A DNA stretch of 64,000 bases from Actinomycetes bacterium (lineage in GTDB: Bacteria > Actinomycetota > Acidimicrobiia > Acidimicrobiales > Ilumatobacteraceae), in NCBI GenBank assembly GCA_027491335.1, contig JAIXWJ010000025.1, positions 1 through 64,000 on the forward strand, in the 5' to 3' direction. The notes below the pieces were generated by a model. It was not told the DNA's origin. It searched no databases and worked only from the letters and a program-made list of their open reading frames with translations. A program made the position numbers and the translations under genes. Within the stretch, counting starts at the first letter, position 1. Each line of letters starts with the position of its first letter. Shown here piece by piece: positions 25,062 to 34,207 of this stretch.

Positions 25062-25513
25062 GGGAGGATCCGCGAAAACGCGCGGGCGTAGGCGTCGCGC
25101 CGGAACTCGACCACGTGAGCCACGAGGTGATGCGGGTCCATCCAGCGCCATGCGCCGAACTCGTGCATGTCGGGTCGAGGCTCGACCTCATCATCGAGAA
25201 CTCCGAACAGGAACCACTTCTGGATCTGTCCGCGACGCTTGTGACCCTCGTGAGTTCGCTCGCGAATGTGTGGTGGCCACTCGTAGGCGATCCACTCCGG
25301 CAATTCGAGCACGAGTCGCACGTGCTCGATGGTGAGTCCGGTCTCCTCGCGCAGTTCGCGCCACGCCGCTTCCACGGGCTCCTCGCCGGTGTCCAGCCCA
25401 CCCTGGGGCAACTGCCAGGCACCCGGAGTGTCGACTCGTTCGAACGCCATGATGTCGCCGTTCTCACGACGAACGATCAGCGCGACTCCGGCGCGGAACT
25501 GTTGGGTACCCAT
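25058..25513 (-). CDS. rppH: NUDIX hydrolase, RNA pyrophosphohydrolase-like
   Basis: The Nudix box runs from GGLDTGEEP to REETGL within a QLPQGGLD context typical of RppH, which removes pyrophosphate from mRNA 5' ends or from dinucleoside polyphosphates. The later WFLFGV and EFGAWRWMDP blocks match RppH too. It lies between aspS (9-nt gap) and rarA (4-bp overlap). Actinobacterial members of this subgroup are less studied, so the exact substrate is inferred. Confidence 0.85.
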   Translation of the reverse strand: MGTQQFRAGVALIVRRENGDIMAFERVDTPGAWQLPQGGLDTGEEPVEAAWRELREETGLTIEHVRLVLELPEWIAYEWPPHIRERTHEGHKRRGQIQKWFLFGVLDDEVEPRPDMHEFGAWRWMDPHHLVAHVVEFRRDAYARAFSRILP

Positions 25514-25522
25514 GAGCCGCGA

Positions 25523-27277
25523 TCAGGTCTTGGGTGGGAGCGTTCGGATACCGAGTTCGTCCAGTTGCTTGGCCTCGGCGCGCGTGGGCGCGTTGGTCAT
25601 CGGATCCTGGCCACTTTGGGTCTTGGGGAACGCGATGACCTCGCGGATGTTCTCCTCGCCGGCCAGGATCGCCACCAGACGATCGAGACCGAAGGCGAAG
25701 CCTCCGTGCGGCGGTGCGCCGTACGTGAAGGGCTTCAGGAAGAAGCCGAACTTGCGGTTCGCCTCCTCCTCGCTGATGCCGAGAGCCGTGAACACCTTGC
25801 GCTGCATTTCGGGTTCGTGGATACGGATGCTTCCCGACCCCAGTTCCCATCCGTTGAGCACGAGGTCGTACGCCAGGGCGCGCACCGACATGGGGTCGGT
25901 TTCGAACTTGTCCATGTCGTCGGGATGCGGACGGCAGAACGGATGGTGACCCGGCTTGGGTCGCCCGGATTCCTTGTCGACACCCACGAACAACGGGAAC
26001 TCGACGACCCACACGTAGCGATACGGACCCTGATGCACGGGCGGACGGCCGAGGTCGTTGCGCAGCTGCCCGAGCACCTCGCAGGTGGTCATCCATTCGT
26101 CGGCGACGATGAGAATGAGGTCACCGGTCTCGGCGCCGAACGTGGACGTGAGAGCGCTCTGCTCGGCTTCGGTGAGGAACTTGGCCACCGGTGACTCGTA
26201 GCCCTCGGCGGTCTTCTTCAGCCACACGAGACCCTTGGCGCCCATCTTCTTGGCCTTGTCGGTGAGCTGATCGAGTTTGTTGCGACCGAACTCCTCGGCG
26301 CGGCCGGACGCCTTGATTCCCTTGATGCTGGTGGCTCCGGCGAAGGCCTTGAACTCGGTGGCGGAAAAGATGGACGTCAGCTCGTGCAATTCCATTCCGA
26401 ATCGCAGGTCGGGCTTGTCGACGCCGAAACGATCCATTGCGTCGCGCCACGTGATGCGCTCGATCGGGGACGGGCGCTCGCCGGTGACGGCTTCGGCCGC
26501 CGATAGAACGGCTTCACTGATCGCGGCCAGCACGTCATCCTGATTCACGAAGCTCATCTCGGCGTCGAGCTGCATGAATTCGTACTGACGGTCAGCGCGC
26601 AGGTCCTCGTCGCGCAGACAACGCGCGATCTGGTAGTAGCGGTCGATTCCGGCCACCATGAGCAACTGCTTGAACAATTGCGGGCTCTGCGGAAGCGCGT
26701 AGAACGAGCCGGGCTCTTTGCGCGACGGCACCAGGAACTCGCGCGCGCCCTCGGGCGTGGAGGGAACGAGCATCGGAGTCTCGACCTCCACGAAACCTTG
26801 GCGTTCCATGGCCGATCGCACCGCGGAGTTCACCTTGGCGCGGGTGCGAATGTTGCGCTGCATGCGCTCGCGGCGAATGTCGAGGTAGCGATACTGCAAA
26901 CGCACGTTCTCGTCCACTTCGTCGGCGCGCTGATCGACGGGGAACGGCGGCGGCTCGGCCGAGCGAAGCACCTCCACGACGCACTCGCCGATCTCCACCG
27001 TGCCGGTGGCGATGTTGCCGTTCACCGTGCCTTCGGGTCGCGGACGAACGACGCCCGTCACTCGCACCACGTACTCACTGCGCACATCGACTCCGTTGTC
27101 GATGACGCACTGAACGATGCCGGTGTGATCGCGCAAGTCGACGAACGCCAACTTGTCGCCGTGCTCGCGACGCTTGGCGACCCAACCGCACACCGAGACG
27201 GTGGTGCCGATGAGGCCGTCACCGATCTCCGCGCACATGTGGGTTCGCATTGACGTCTGACGATTCGATGTGCTCAT
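25523..27277 (-). CDS. aspS: Aspartate-tRNA ligase (bacterial type, probably non-discriminating)
   Basis: The class II synthetase has an N-terminal OB anticodon domain, motif 2 around FRDEDLRADRQYEFMQLD, the bacterial GAD insertion and motif 3 FGLDRLV. The OB-fold carries KRREHGD with His39 (the position where discriminating AspRS has Leu), a known marker of enzymes that also charge tRNA-Asn. The organism may then use GatCAB for Asn-tRNA (inference). It overlaps hisS by 4 bp. Confidence 0.96.
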   Translation of the reverse strand: MSTSNRQTSMRTHMCAEIGDGLIGTTVSVCGWVAKRREHGDKLAFVDLRDHTGIVQCVIDNGVDVRSEYVVRVTGVVRPRPEGTVNGNIATGTVEIGECVVEVLRSAEPPPFPVDQRADEVDENVRLQYRYLDIRRERMQRNIRTRAKVNSAVRSAMERQGFVEVETPMLVPSTPEGAREFLVPSRKEPGSFYALPQSPQLFKQLLMVAGIDRYYQIARCLRDEDLRADRQYEFMQLDAEMSFVNQDDVLAAISEAVLSAAEAVTGERPSPIERITWRDAMDRFGVDKPDLRFGMELHELTSIFSATEFKAFAGATSIKGIKASGRAEEFGRNKLDQLTDKAKKMGAKGLVWLKKTAEGYESPVAKFLTEAEQSALTSTFGAETGDLILIVADEWMTTCEVLGQLRNDLGRPPVHQGPYRYVWVVEFPLFVGVDKESGRPKPGHHPFCRPHPDDMDKFETDPMSVRALAYDLVLNGWELGSGSIRIHEPEMQRKVFTALGISEEEANRKFGFFLKPFTYGAPPHGGFAFGLDRLVAILAGEENIREVIAFPKTQSGQDPMTNAPTRAEAKQLDELGIRTLPPKT

Positions 27278-28527
27278 GACAGGACTTTCCTCAATGTGGT
27301 GATCAGTTCGGTGCGGGGGATGCTGGTTTGCTCTCCCCCGTCGCGCAGGGGTCGAACGACCGCCGTTCCGGCGGCGGCCTCGTCGGAGCCGATGATGACC
27401 GCGACGCTGGCACCGCTGCGGTCGGCGGCCTTCATTTGGCTCTTCATGGAACGATTCTCGAAAGCTCGATCGGCGCTGATTCCGGCGGCGCGAAGTTGAT
27501 CGGTGACGGTGAGGGCGTGCAGTCCCCCGGTGGTGTCGACGACGAACACGTCGACACCTTGTTCGTGGGCGGCGAACACGCCTTCGTCGTCGCAGGCGAG
27601 CAACGTGCGATCGAGACCGATGGCGAAACCGACGCCCGGTGTGGCCGGGCCACCGAGGTCTTCGACCAGCCCGTCGTAGCGACCGCCACCACCGAGTGCG
27701 TTCTGCGCCGAGTCGAGGGTTCCACCGACGTATTCGAAGGTGGTGAGTCGGTAGTAATCGAGTCCCCGAACGAGGCGCTCGTTCACGACGAAGGGAATGT
27801 CGAGGGCGCGAAGTCCGTCGAGCACCGCGGCGAAGCTGGCGCGCGCGGTCTCGCTGTGGAAGTCGGCGATGCGTGGCGCCGACGCGATCACGTCGGCATC
27901 CGCCGGACGTTTGGAGTCGAGGACCCGCAAGGGGTTCTTGGACAGGGTGACGCGGCTCTCGGGAGTGAGGCGATCGATGTTGGCCTCGAAATACTCGCGC
28001 AGTGCCGCCACGAAGGCCGTGCGGTCGGCCGGCTCACCGAGGCTGTTCACCATCAACGTGACCTGGCCGAGTCCGAGCGTCCGGAAGAAGCGCCACCCGA
28101 GAGCGATCACTTCGACGTCGAGGTACGGGTCGTCCGGTCCCAGTACCTCGATGCCCACCTGGTCGAACTGGCGGTAACGCCCACGCTGGGGTTTCTCGTA
28201 ACGGAAATTCGGGCCGGCGTACCAGACCTTCCAGGGAGTGGCCGGTCGATGTTGGACGAAGGCGCGACACACACTGGCCGTCTGTTCGGGGCGCAGGGCC
28301 ACGTGGCGCTCTCCCTTGTCGACGAAGTCGTACATCTCCTTGGTGACCACGTCCGTGGCTTCGCCGACGCGATGGAAGACGCCGATGTCCTCCAGGAGAG
28401 GGGGAACCACCTGTCCGTATCCGGCGGCCGAGACCGTCTCATCGAAGGTGCGCACGAATCGCCTCCAGCGGGCCGACTCGGGGGGCAACACGTCCCGCAT
28501 TCCGGGACTGGTCTGGAACTCGGGCAC
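27274..28527 (-). CDS. hisS: Histidine-tRNA ligase
   Basis: The 417-residue class II synthetase shows the GMRDVLPPES N-terminus, motif 2 around FRYEKPQRGRYRQFDQVG, LVRGLDYYRLTTFEYV and the GGGGRYDGL loop, with a C-terminal anticodon domain. The GTG at 28527 follows a TAGCCT box by 6 nt, consistent with a leaderless transcript for hisS-aspS. Confidence 0.96.
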   Translation of the reverse strand: MPEFQTSPGMRDVLPPESARWRRFVRTFDETVSAAGYGQVVPPLLEDIGVFHRVGEATDVVTKEMYDFVDKGERHVALRPEQTASVCRAFVQHRPATPWKVWYAGPNFRYEKPQRGRYRQFDQVGIEVLGPDDPYLDVEVIALGWRFFRTLGLGQVTLMVNSLGEPADRTAFVAALREYFEANIDRLTPESRVTLSKNPLRVLDSKRPADADVIASAPRIADFHSETARASFAAVLDGLRALDIPFVVNERLVRGLDYYRLTTFEYVGGTLDSAQNALGGGGRYDGLVEDLGGPATPGVGFAIGLDRTLLACDDEGVFAAHEQGVDVFVVDTTGGLHALTVTDQLRAAGISADRAFENRSMKSQMKAADRSGASVAVIIGSDEAAAGTAVVRPLRDGGEQTSIPRTELITTLRKVLS

Positions 28528-28533
28528 GGGCCA

Positions 28534-28539
28534 AGGCTA
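28534..28539 (-). promoter_or_regulatory. Putative leaderless -10 box (TAGCCT) for hisS
   Basis: TAGCCT on the minus strand ends 6 nt before the GTG at 28527. Confidence 0.5.
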
Positions 28540-28549
28540 CCGGCGTCGC

Positions 28550-28568
28550 TCGGGCCGAATTGGCCCGA
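28550..28568 (-). terminator. Hairpin between rel and hisS
   Basis: TCGGGCC (28550-28556) pairs with GGCCCGA (28562-28568) around a 5-nt loop. It lies downstream of the rel stop and just upstream of the hisS -10 box, so it may end the rel transcript. There is no U tract. Confidence 0.45.
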
Positions 28569-28597
28569 ATGATGGTGCCGGAGAGGGTGTGGAGGGC

Positions 28598-30823
28598 CTA
28601 TTCGTCGCCGTCGGGACGACCGGGTACCGATCGGAACGCGTCGTAGACGCCGTCGATGCGTTTGATGGTGCGCAGGACGGATTCCAGATGTCCGGGGTCG
28701 GCCAACTCGAACTCGAAGTGCATCTTGGCCACCCGGTCGCCTCCGGTGTGGGTGCTGCACGCCACGATGTTCACGTGTTGCTCCGACAGTGCGTTGGCGA
28801 CGTCACGCAACAGGCGCGAACGGTCGAGCGCCACCACCTCCACACCGGCACGAAAGACGGTGCCGGTCGAGGAGCCGTCCCATTCGACGTCCACCAATCG
28901 CGACGACTGATCGTCGGCGAAAGAACCGGCGTTGGCACAGTCCGATCGGTGGACGCTGACGCCACGACCCCGAGTGATGAAACCCATGATCTCGTCGCCG
29001 GGCACCGGCGTGCAGCATTTGGAGAGGCGCACGAGCACGTCGTCGAAACCTTCCACGTGGACACCGACGTTGTTGCCCTTGCGACGCAGCTCGGTCGGCC
29101 GGCGAACCGAAGCCGGGAGACGCTCGTCGGAATCGACGGACTGGAACCGCTGCGCCAACCGTTGGGCGACGGCGCGGGCTCCCACGTGACCCTCTCCGAT
29201 GGCCGCGAGAAGAGTGTCGAGATCGGTGTAATTGAGCGCGGCCATCTCGGCCTCGATCTGCGGACCCTCCATGACGCGGTTCACCGGTAGTCGTTCGCGT
29301 CGCAATTCGCGGGTGAGCTCTTCGCGCCCGGCTTCGATCAGGTCTTCGCGACGTTCGCGGGAGAACCACTGCTTGATCTTGTTGCGGGCCTTGGGAGACG
29401 AAACGAACTCGAGCCACTCGCGCGAGGGGCTCGCCGTCTCGACCTTGGAGGTGAAGATCTCGCACGTGTCGCCGCTCTTGAGTTGGTGCGTGAGCGGAAC
29501 GAGTCGTCCGTTCACGCGCGCGCCGATGCAGGCGTTGCCGATCTCGGTGTGAACCGAATACGCGAAGTCGACCGGACACGATCCGAGGGGCAGTGCCACC
29601 ACGCGCCCCTTCGGCGTGAACACGAAGATCTCGTCCTGGTCGAGGTCGGTCTTCAGGTTCTCCATGAACTGCGCCGGATCGACCACCTCGCTCTGCCAGT
29701 CGATGATGCGGTTCAGCCAATCGATGTCGGGAGTCTCGGCGCCGTCCTTGTACGCCCAGTGGGCCGCCACTCCCCACTCGGCGCGCTGGTGCATCTCGCG
29801 CGTGCGGATCTGGATCTCGAGGGGCTTGCCTCCGGGCCCGATGACGGTCGTGTGGAGGCTTTGATAGAGGTTGAACTTGGGCATGGCCACGTAGTCCTTG
29901 AAACGACCCACGATCGGCTTCCAACGCCCGTGAATGCATCCGAGAGCGGCGTAGCAGTCCTTGACCGAATCGACGACCACGCGGATGGCGACGATGTCGA
30001 AGATCTCGTCGAACTCCTTGCCCTTCTGGATCATCTTTTCGTAGATGCTCCACAGGTGCTTTCCGCGTCCGGTGACGTCGGCGTCGATGTTCAACTCGGC
30101 CAGTTGCGCCCGAACGTCGGCCATGGCTTTGGCCAGATAGACGTCGCGCTCCGGGCTTCGGGTGCTGACCAAATGGTCGAGTTCGCTGTATCGCTTGGGG
30201 TACAGCGATGCGAAAGCCAAATCTTCCAGCTGTTGCTTGAGGCCCTGCATGCCGAGTCGATGCGCGAGGGGCGCGTAGATGTCGAGAGTCTCGGACGCGA
30301 TGCGCTGTTGTTTGTCGACGGGCATCGCGGCGATGGTGCGCATGTTGTGCAGGCGGTCGGCCAACTTGATGATGAGAACGCGCAGGTCCTTGGCCATGGC
30401 CACGAGCATCTTGCGCATGGTCGCGGCTTGTTGCGCCTCCTTGGAGTCGAACTGGATCCGCTCGAGCTTCGTGACGCCGTCGACGATGGCGGCCACCTCG
30501 GAGCCGAACTCGCGCTCGACGTCGGCGACCGTGATTTCGGTGTCCTCGACCGCGTCGTGCAACAACGCGGCCGCCACGGTCGTCTCGTCGAGGCCGATGT
30601 CGGCCACGATCTTGGCCACCGCCAAGGGGTGGTTGATGTATCCCTCGCCACTCTTGCGCTTCTGTTGCGAGTGGGCCAGACGGGCGACCTCGAAGGCCTT
30701 GGTCATGGCGGCCGTTCCGGACTTGGGATGCCGACGCCGGAAGGATGCGATCACCGGGGACAACTCGTCGTTGGGCGAACCGCTCTGTCGTCTCCAGGGC
30801 AGGAGTCGGGTCACCGTGGCCAT
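28598..30823 (-). CDS. rel: Bifunctional (p)ppGpp synthetase/hydrolase
   Basis: This stringent-response enzyme of 741 residues has an HD hydrolase domain (INHPLAVAKIVAD, LLHDAVEDTE), a synthetase domain with the RFKDYVAMPKFNLYQSLHT block, a TGS domain (VFTPKGRVVALPLGS) and a C-terminal ACT domain. RFKD fits the R-x-K-D loop of bifunctional Rel enzymes rather than E-x-D-D RelA. A GATAAT box ends 6 nt before the ATG. A small inverted repeat fills the -35/-10 spacer. apt precedes it, as in mycobacteria. Confidence 0.96.
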   Translation of the reverse strand: MATVTRLLPWRRQSGSPNDELSPVIASFRRRHPKSGTAAMTKAFEVARLAHSQQKRKSGEGYINHPLAVAKIVADIGLDETTVAAALLHDAVEDTEITVADVEREFGSEVAAIVDGVTKLERIQFDSKEAQQAATMRKMLVAMAKDLRVLIIKLADRLHNMRTIAAMPVDKQQRIASETLDIYAPLAHRLGMQGLKQQLEDLAFASLYPKRYSELDHLVSTRSPERDVYLAKAMADVRAQLAELNIDADVTGRGKHLWSIYEKMIQKGKEFDEIFDIVAIRVVVDSVKDCYAALGCIHGRWKPIVGRFKDYVAMPKFNLYQSLHTTVIGPGGKPLEIQIRTREMHQRAEWGVAAHWAYKDGAETPDIDWLNRIIDWQSEVVDPAQFMENLKTDLDQDEIFVFTPKGRVVALPLGSCPVDFAYSVHTEIGNACIGARVNGRLVPLTHQLKSGDTCEIFTSKVETASPSREWLEFVSSPKARNKIKQWFSRERREDLIEAGREELTRELRRERLPVNRVMEGPQIEAEMAALNYTDLDTLLAAIGEGHVGARAVAQRLAQRFQSVDSDERLPASVRRPTELRRKGNNVGVHVEGFDDVLVRLSKCCTPVPGDEIMGFITRGRGVSVHRSDCANAGSFADDQSSRLVDVEWDGSSTGTVFRAGVEVVALDRSRLLRDVANALSEQHVNIVACSTHTGGDRVAKMHFEFELADPGHLESVLRTIKRIDGVYDAFRSVPGRPDGDE

Positions 30824-30829
30824 GGGTCC

Positions 30830-30850
30830 ATTATCCCAGCCCGAGGCTGG
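30830..30850 (-). promoter_or_regulatory. rel leaderless promoter with inverted repeat in the spacer
   Basis: GATAAT (30830-30835, minus strand) ends 6 nt before the rel ATG. Directly behind it CCAGCC-CGA-GGCTGG (30836-30850) forms a perfect 6-bp stem. The repeat may be an operator or the end of the apt transcript. Confidence 0.5.
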
Positions 30851-30883
30851 TTCGTGTGCTGTCGTCCGGCGTTTGGTGTTCGT

Positions 30884-31390
30884 TCAGTACGTGATCAGGG
30901 ATTCGACGGGAACGCCGCCGAGCTTGCGACGTCCGTCCAGGAACGCGAGTTCGAGCAGAACTCCGAGTCCGACCACCACGCCACCGAGTCCGGTGACCAG
31001 ACGACACGTGGCCGCGGCCGTGCCACCCGTGGCCAGCACGTCGTCGACGACCAGGATCCGCTCACCGGGATGCACCGCGTCGCGGTGTATCTCCAACTTG
31101 TCGGTGCCGTACTCGAGCTCGTACTCCTCGCGAGCGACCGCCCAGGGCAACTTGCCCGCCTTGCGCACCGGAACGAATCCGGCACCCAATTCCACGGCCA
31201 CCGGAGCGCCCAGGATGAAACCGCGGGCCTCGACCCCCACGACGCGTTCGACACCGAGGGATCGGAAGCGGTCCGCCAGACCGACGATGGCCTCACCGAA
31301 GGCCGGACCGTTGCCGAGCAACGGCGTGATGTCGCGGAAGGTGACGCCGGGCGTGGGGTAATCCTCGATGGCGCGAATCAGGTGTTCCAT
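30884..31390 (-). CDS. apt: Adenine phosphoribosyltransferase
   Basis: A salvage enzyme converting adenine and PRPP to AMP. It has 168 residues, with FRDITPLLGN near the N-terminus, VVGVEARGFILG, and the PRPP-binding loop ILVVDDVLATGGTA. A GAGG site is placed upstream of the ATG. It lies between secF and rel, the order seen in many actinobacteria. Confidence 0.95.
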   Translation of the reverse strand: MEHLIRAIEDYPTPGVTFRDITPLLGNGPAFGEAIVGLADRFRSLGVERVVGVEARGFILGAPVAVELGAGFVPVRKAGKLPWAVAREEYELEYGTDKLEIHRDAVHPGERILVVDDVLATGGTAAATCRLVTGLGGVVVGLGVLLELAFLDGRRKLGGVPVESLITY

Positions 31391-31402
31391 TGCGAGCCTC
31401 GT

Positions 31403-32545
31403 TCAGCGCCGGCGCTTCTTGCGCGGTCGGGGCGGGTGCGTGAGCAACGCCCCCGGAGTGACGTTGGCCGATGGTGCCGTGTGTTCGTCGGCCTGAACCT
31501 GGCGACGAACGTTCTTCAGTCCGCTCGACGTGCCGGTCACGACCATGTGCTCCAACTCCGCGCCGGTCGAGTGCAGGCCCCGAAGATTCTTGAAACGCGG
31601 CTCGCGCTCCTTCAGCACCGCCAACAAGGGCGAGGCCACGAAGATGGAGGAATAGCTGCCGATCGAGAGGCCCACGAGCAACGCCACGGCGAACTCGCGC
31701 AAGGCGACGGCGCCGAACACTCCGGAGCCCAACACGAGCAACGAGATGACGGGAAGCACGGCCGCCAGGCTCGTGTTGAGCGATCGCATCAACACCTGGT
31801 TCATGGAGACGTTGGTGATGTCGGCCATTCCCGTGCGGGTGGCGGCGAAGCGCTCGATGTTGTCCTGCACCTTGTCGAACACCACGATCGTGTCGTACAG
31901 GGAGAATCCGAGAATGGTGAGGAAGGCCACCACGGTTGCCGGGGTCACCTCGAACCTGAAGATCGAGTAGATACCCACGCTGATGAGAACGTCATGGAGC
32001 ATCGCCGCGATGGCGGCCACGGCCATACGCCACTCGAAGCGCCACGCGATGTAGAGCGAGACCAGCACGAGGAACACCACGAGGGCGCGAACGGCCTTCT
32101 CGGTGATGGAGCGACCCCACGACGAGCTGACGGAGCTGACCGACACGTCGTTCACGTCGACTCCGGCGGCCTCGGCCAGGGCCGCTTGAACCGCCGAACG
32201 CACCTCGGTGGTTTGATCCCCCACCTGAATGCGGATGGACTCGACGTCTCCGCTCTTGAGCGTCTGGATCTTGGCGTTGGCCACCTCGACGCCGTTCTCC
32301 TCCACCACGTCCCGGGCTTCGTCGGTGCCGAACGTCGACGAGGCCGGAACCTGCCACGCCACGCCACCTTCGAAGTCGATGCCCAGGTTCAAGCCCGAGG
32401 TGAGCAAAGAAACCAGAGTGACGATCACGAGCAACCCCGAGAAAAGGAACCCGTAGCGACGCCGACCGTAGAAGTCGATGGAGGTCTCTCCGTGGTACAG
32501 CCGTCCGAGGATCCCTCGGCGATTGGCGGGTCGTGTGTCGCTCAT
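31403..32545 (-). CDS. secF: Protein translocase subunit SecF
   Basis: This membrane protein helps SecYEG export using the proton gradient. Six membrane segments, the N-terminal GLNLGIDFEGG motif after helix 1 and the FSLYDTIVVFDKV block in helix 4 are diagnostic. The C-terminal cytoplasmic tail is basic and ends KKRRR-like. The ATG at 32545 overlaps the secD stop (ATGA). Length is 380 residues. Confidence 0.95.
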   Translation of the reverse strand: MSDTRPANRRGILGRLYHGETSIDFYGRRRYGFLFSGLLVIVTLVSLLTSGLNLGIDFEGGVAWQVPASSTFGTDEARDVVEENGVEVANAKIQTLKSGDVESIRIQVGDQTTEVRSAVQAALAEAAGVDVNDVSVSSVSSSWGRSITEKAVRALVVFLVLVSLYIAWRFEWRMAVAAIAAMLHDVLISVGIYSIFRFEVTPATVVAFLTILGFSLYDTIVVFDKVQDNIERFAATRTGMADITNVSMNQVLMRSLNTSLAAVLPVISLLVLGSGVFGAVALREFAVALLVGLSIGSYSSIFVASPLLAVLKEREPRFKNLRGLHSTGAELEHMVVTGTSSGLKNVRRQVQADEHTAPSANVTPGALLTHPPRPRKKRRR

Positions 32546-34197
32546 GCGGCACCTCCGGGAGCGAGTGCGGACGGGTCGACACCGAAGACCCGTCGACGGG
32601 CGATGAAGTTCGAGCGGGCCAACAACAACATGGTCGGTCGCGTGAAGAACCAGGCGACGATCATGTCGCACAATGTGGACAGTCCGAGGAAGAAGGCGAA
32701 ACCACGCACGGACCCCACCGTGAGGTACCACAGCGTGAACGCACCCAGAAGCGACACGATGTCGGCGGCGAGAATCGTTCGCCACGCCGACTTGAATCCA
32801 CGCTCGGCGGAGTTTCGCAGGGTGCGTCCGGACTTGACCTCGTCTTTCAACTTCTCGAAGAAGACCACGTACGAGTCGACGGTGACACCGATGGACACGA
32901 TGATGCCGGCGATTCCGGCCAGGCTGAGGGCCAAGCCGTTGGTGCTGGACAACAACGAGATCACGTTCCACTGGATGACGCCGGAGATGAGCAATCCGGC
33001 CACCACGATCGCGGCCAGGCTGCGGTAGTAGAGCAACATGAACAACAGCACGAGACCAACGCCGATGAGGCCGGAGATGATCGCGGCTCGCAGCGAATCA
33101 CTACCGAGGGTGGGCGACACGGTCTGAACGGCCTGGACCTGCAGTCGCACCGGAAGCGCGCCGCTCTTGAGCACCCGAGCCAAGTCCTTGGCCTCGCCCT
33201 CGGAGAAGCTTCCGGTGATGTCGACGCCACCGGTGAAACTCGGCTGGTTCACACTGGGCGCGGATTGAACGACGCCGTCGAGGACGATGGCCATGCGCCC
33301 CGAGGGGCAGGACGAGTCCTTGGCGAAACAACGTGCGGCTCCACTGTTCCAGAGGTCGGCCCCGGTGGCTCCACCGCGCAACGTGACACGAACTCCCCAG
33401 CCTCCGGCAATGATGTCGGCTTGGGCATCGTTGTTGAAGACCTCACCGGTCGCGAAGGCGGGTCCCAATTGGTAGAACTCGGTGCCGTCGGCGTTCTGCA
33501 CGAAGACGGTGGCGTTCGGGTCGGTCGGGTCCGGCATGTCGGTCGGGAGGGTGACATCGGTGGTCGGTGCCTCGGTTTCCGTCGGAGCGTCGGTCGATGC
33601 CACCGTGGTCGTCGTGGACTGAGCATCGACGGCGGTGGTCGCGGGCGTCGTGGTGGTGTCCGTGGGCAGAGAGGTCACCGTGGCGGGACGCGATGGGCCA
33701 CCGGGAAGTGTGGTCGTGGAGGACGGCAACGTCGTGGCGGCCGTGGCGATCGTCGTCGAGACGTTCGTGGAAGTGGTGGCGTCGCCATTGGGAGTCGCGG
33801 TTGTCGTCGATGACCCGTCATCGACGACGGAATCGGGGGTGTCGATCATCTGGGACAGCAGAACGGGGCGCAGGAGAACCGCTCCGGTGACCTGCACCAA
33901 TTTGATGGCCTCGTCCTGGTTGTCCACACCGGGAAGGTTGACCACGATCGCGTCGCCCTGACGGATGATCTCGGGCTCGGCCACGCCGAGGGAGTCGACG
34001 CGTTCGCGAATTCGCTCGACGGCGAGGTCGAGGCTCTCCGAGTTGTACTCGCCGACGGGCTCTTGGGTGACCGACACGCCACCTTGAAGGTCGAGTCCGA
34101 GGGACGGTTCGTTCCCGGCGACGAGGTTGCCGGCCAACGAGCCGAACACCACGATCAACAGACCGAACAGAGTGAAAGCGAGACGACGACGTGTCAT
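32542..34197 (-). CDS. secD: Protein translocase subunit SecD with a Thr-rich insertion
   Basis: The export-assisting RND-like protein has GLDLQGG after the first membrane helix, the P1 periplasmic domain, FTGGVDITG-like SF(S)EGEAKDLARVLKSGALPV and the C-terminal six-helix core with GVTVDSYVVFFEKLKDE. Within P1, residues about 119-228 are a low-complexity stretch rich in Thr, Ser, Pro and Ala, with runs of four Thr, which standard SecD lacks. The reading frame stays open and the flanks are normal, so this is an insertion, not an error. It could be a glycosylated linker (inference). Confidence 0.94.
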   Translation of the reverse strand: MTRRRLAFTLFGLLIVVFGSLAGNLVAGNEPSLGLDLQGGVSVTQEPVGEYNSESLDLAVERIRERVDSLGVAEPEIIRQGDAIVVNLPGVDNQDEAIKLVQVTGAVLLRPVLLSQMIDTPDSVVDDGSSTTTATPNGDATTSTNVSTTIATAATTLPSSTTTLPGGPSRPATVTSLPTDTTTTPATTAVDAQSTTTTVASTDAPTETEAPTTDVTLPTDMPDPTDPNATVFVQNADGTEFYQLGPAFATGEVFNNDAQADIIAGGWGVRVTLRGGATGADLWNSGAARCFAKDSSCPSGRMAIVLDGVVQSAPSVNQPSFTGGVDITGSFSEGEAKDLARVLKSGALPVRLQVQAVQTVSPTLGSDSLRAAIISGLIGVGLVLLFMLLYYRSLAAIVVAGLLISGVIQWNVISLLSSTNGLALSLAGIAGIIVSIGVTVDSYVVFFEKLKDEVKSGRTLRNSAERGFKSAWRTILAADIVSLLGAFTLWYLTVGSVRGFAFFLGLSTLCDMIVAWFFTRPTMLLLARSNFIARRRVFGVDPSALAPGGAA

Positions 34198-34207
34198 GGG
34201 AAACCGA

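Noticed and set aside
29483-33028. A 1181-codon open frame on the plus strand
   Set aside because: It is antisense to rel, apt, secF and secD, which have clear family motifs. Its composition (many Arg, Gly, His, Asp) is that of a shadow frame in GC-rich DNA.
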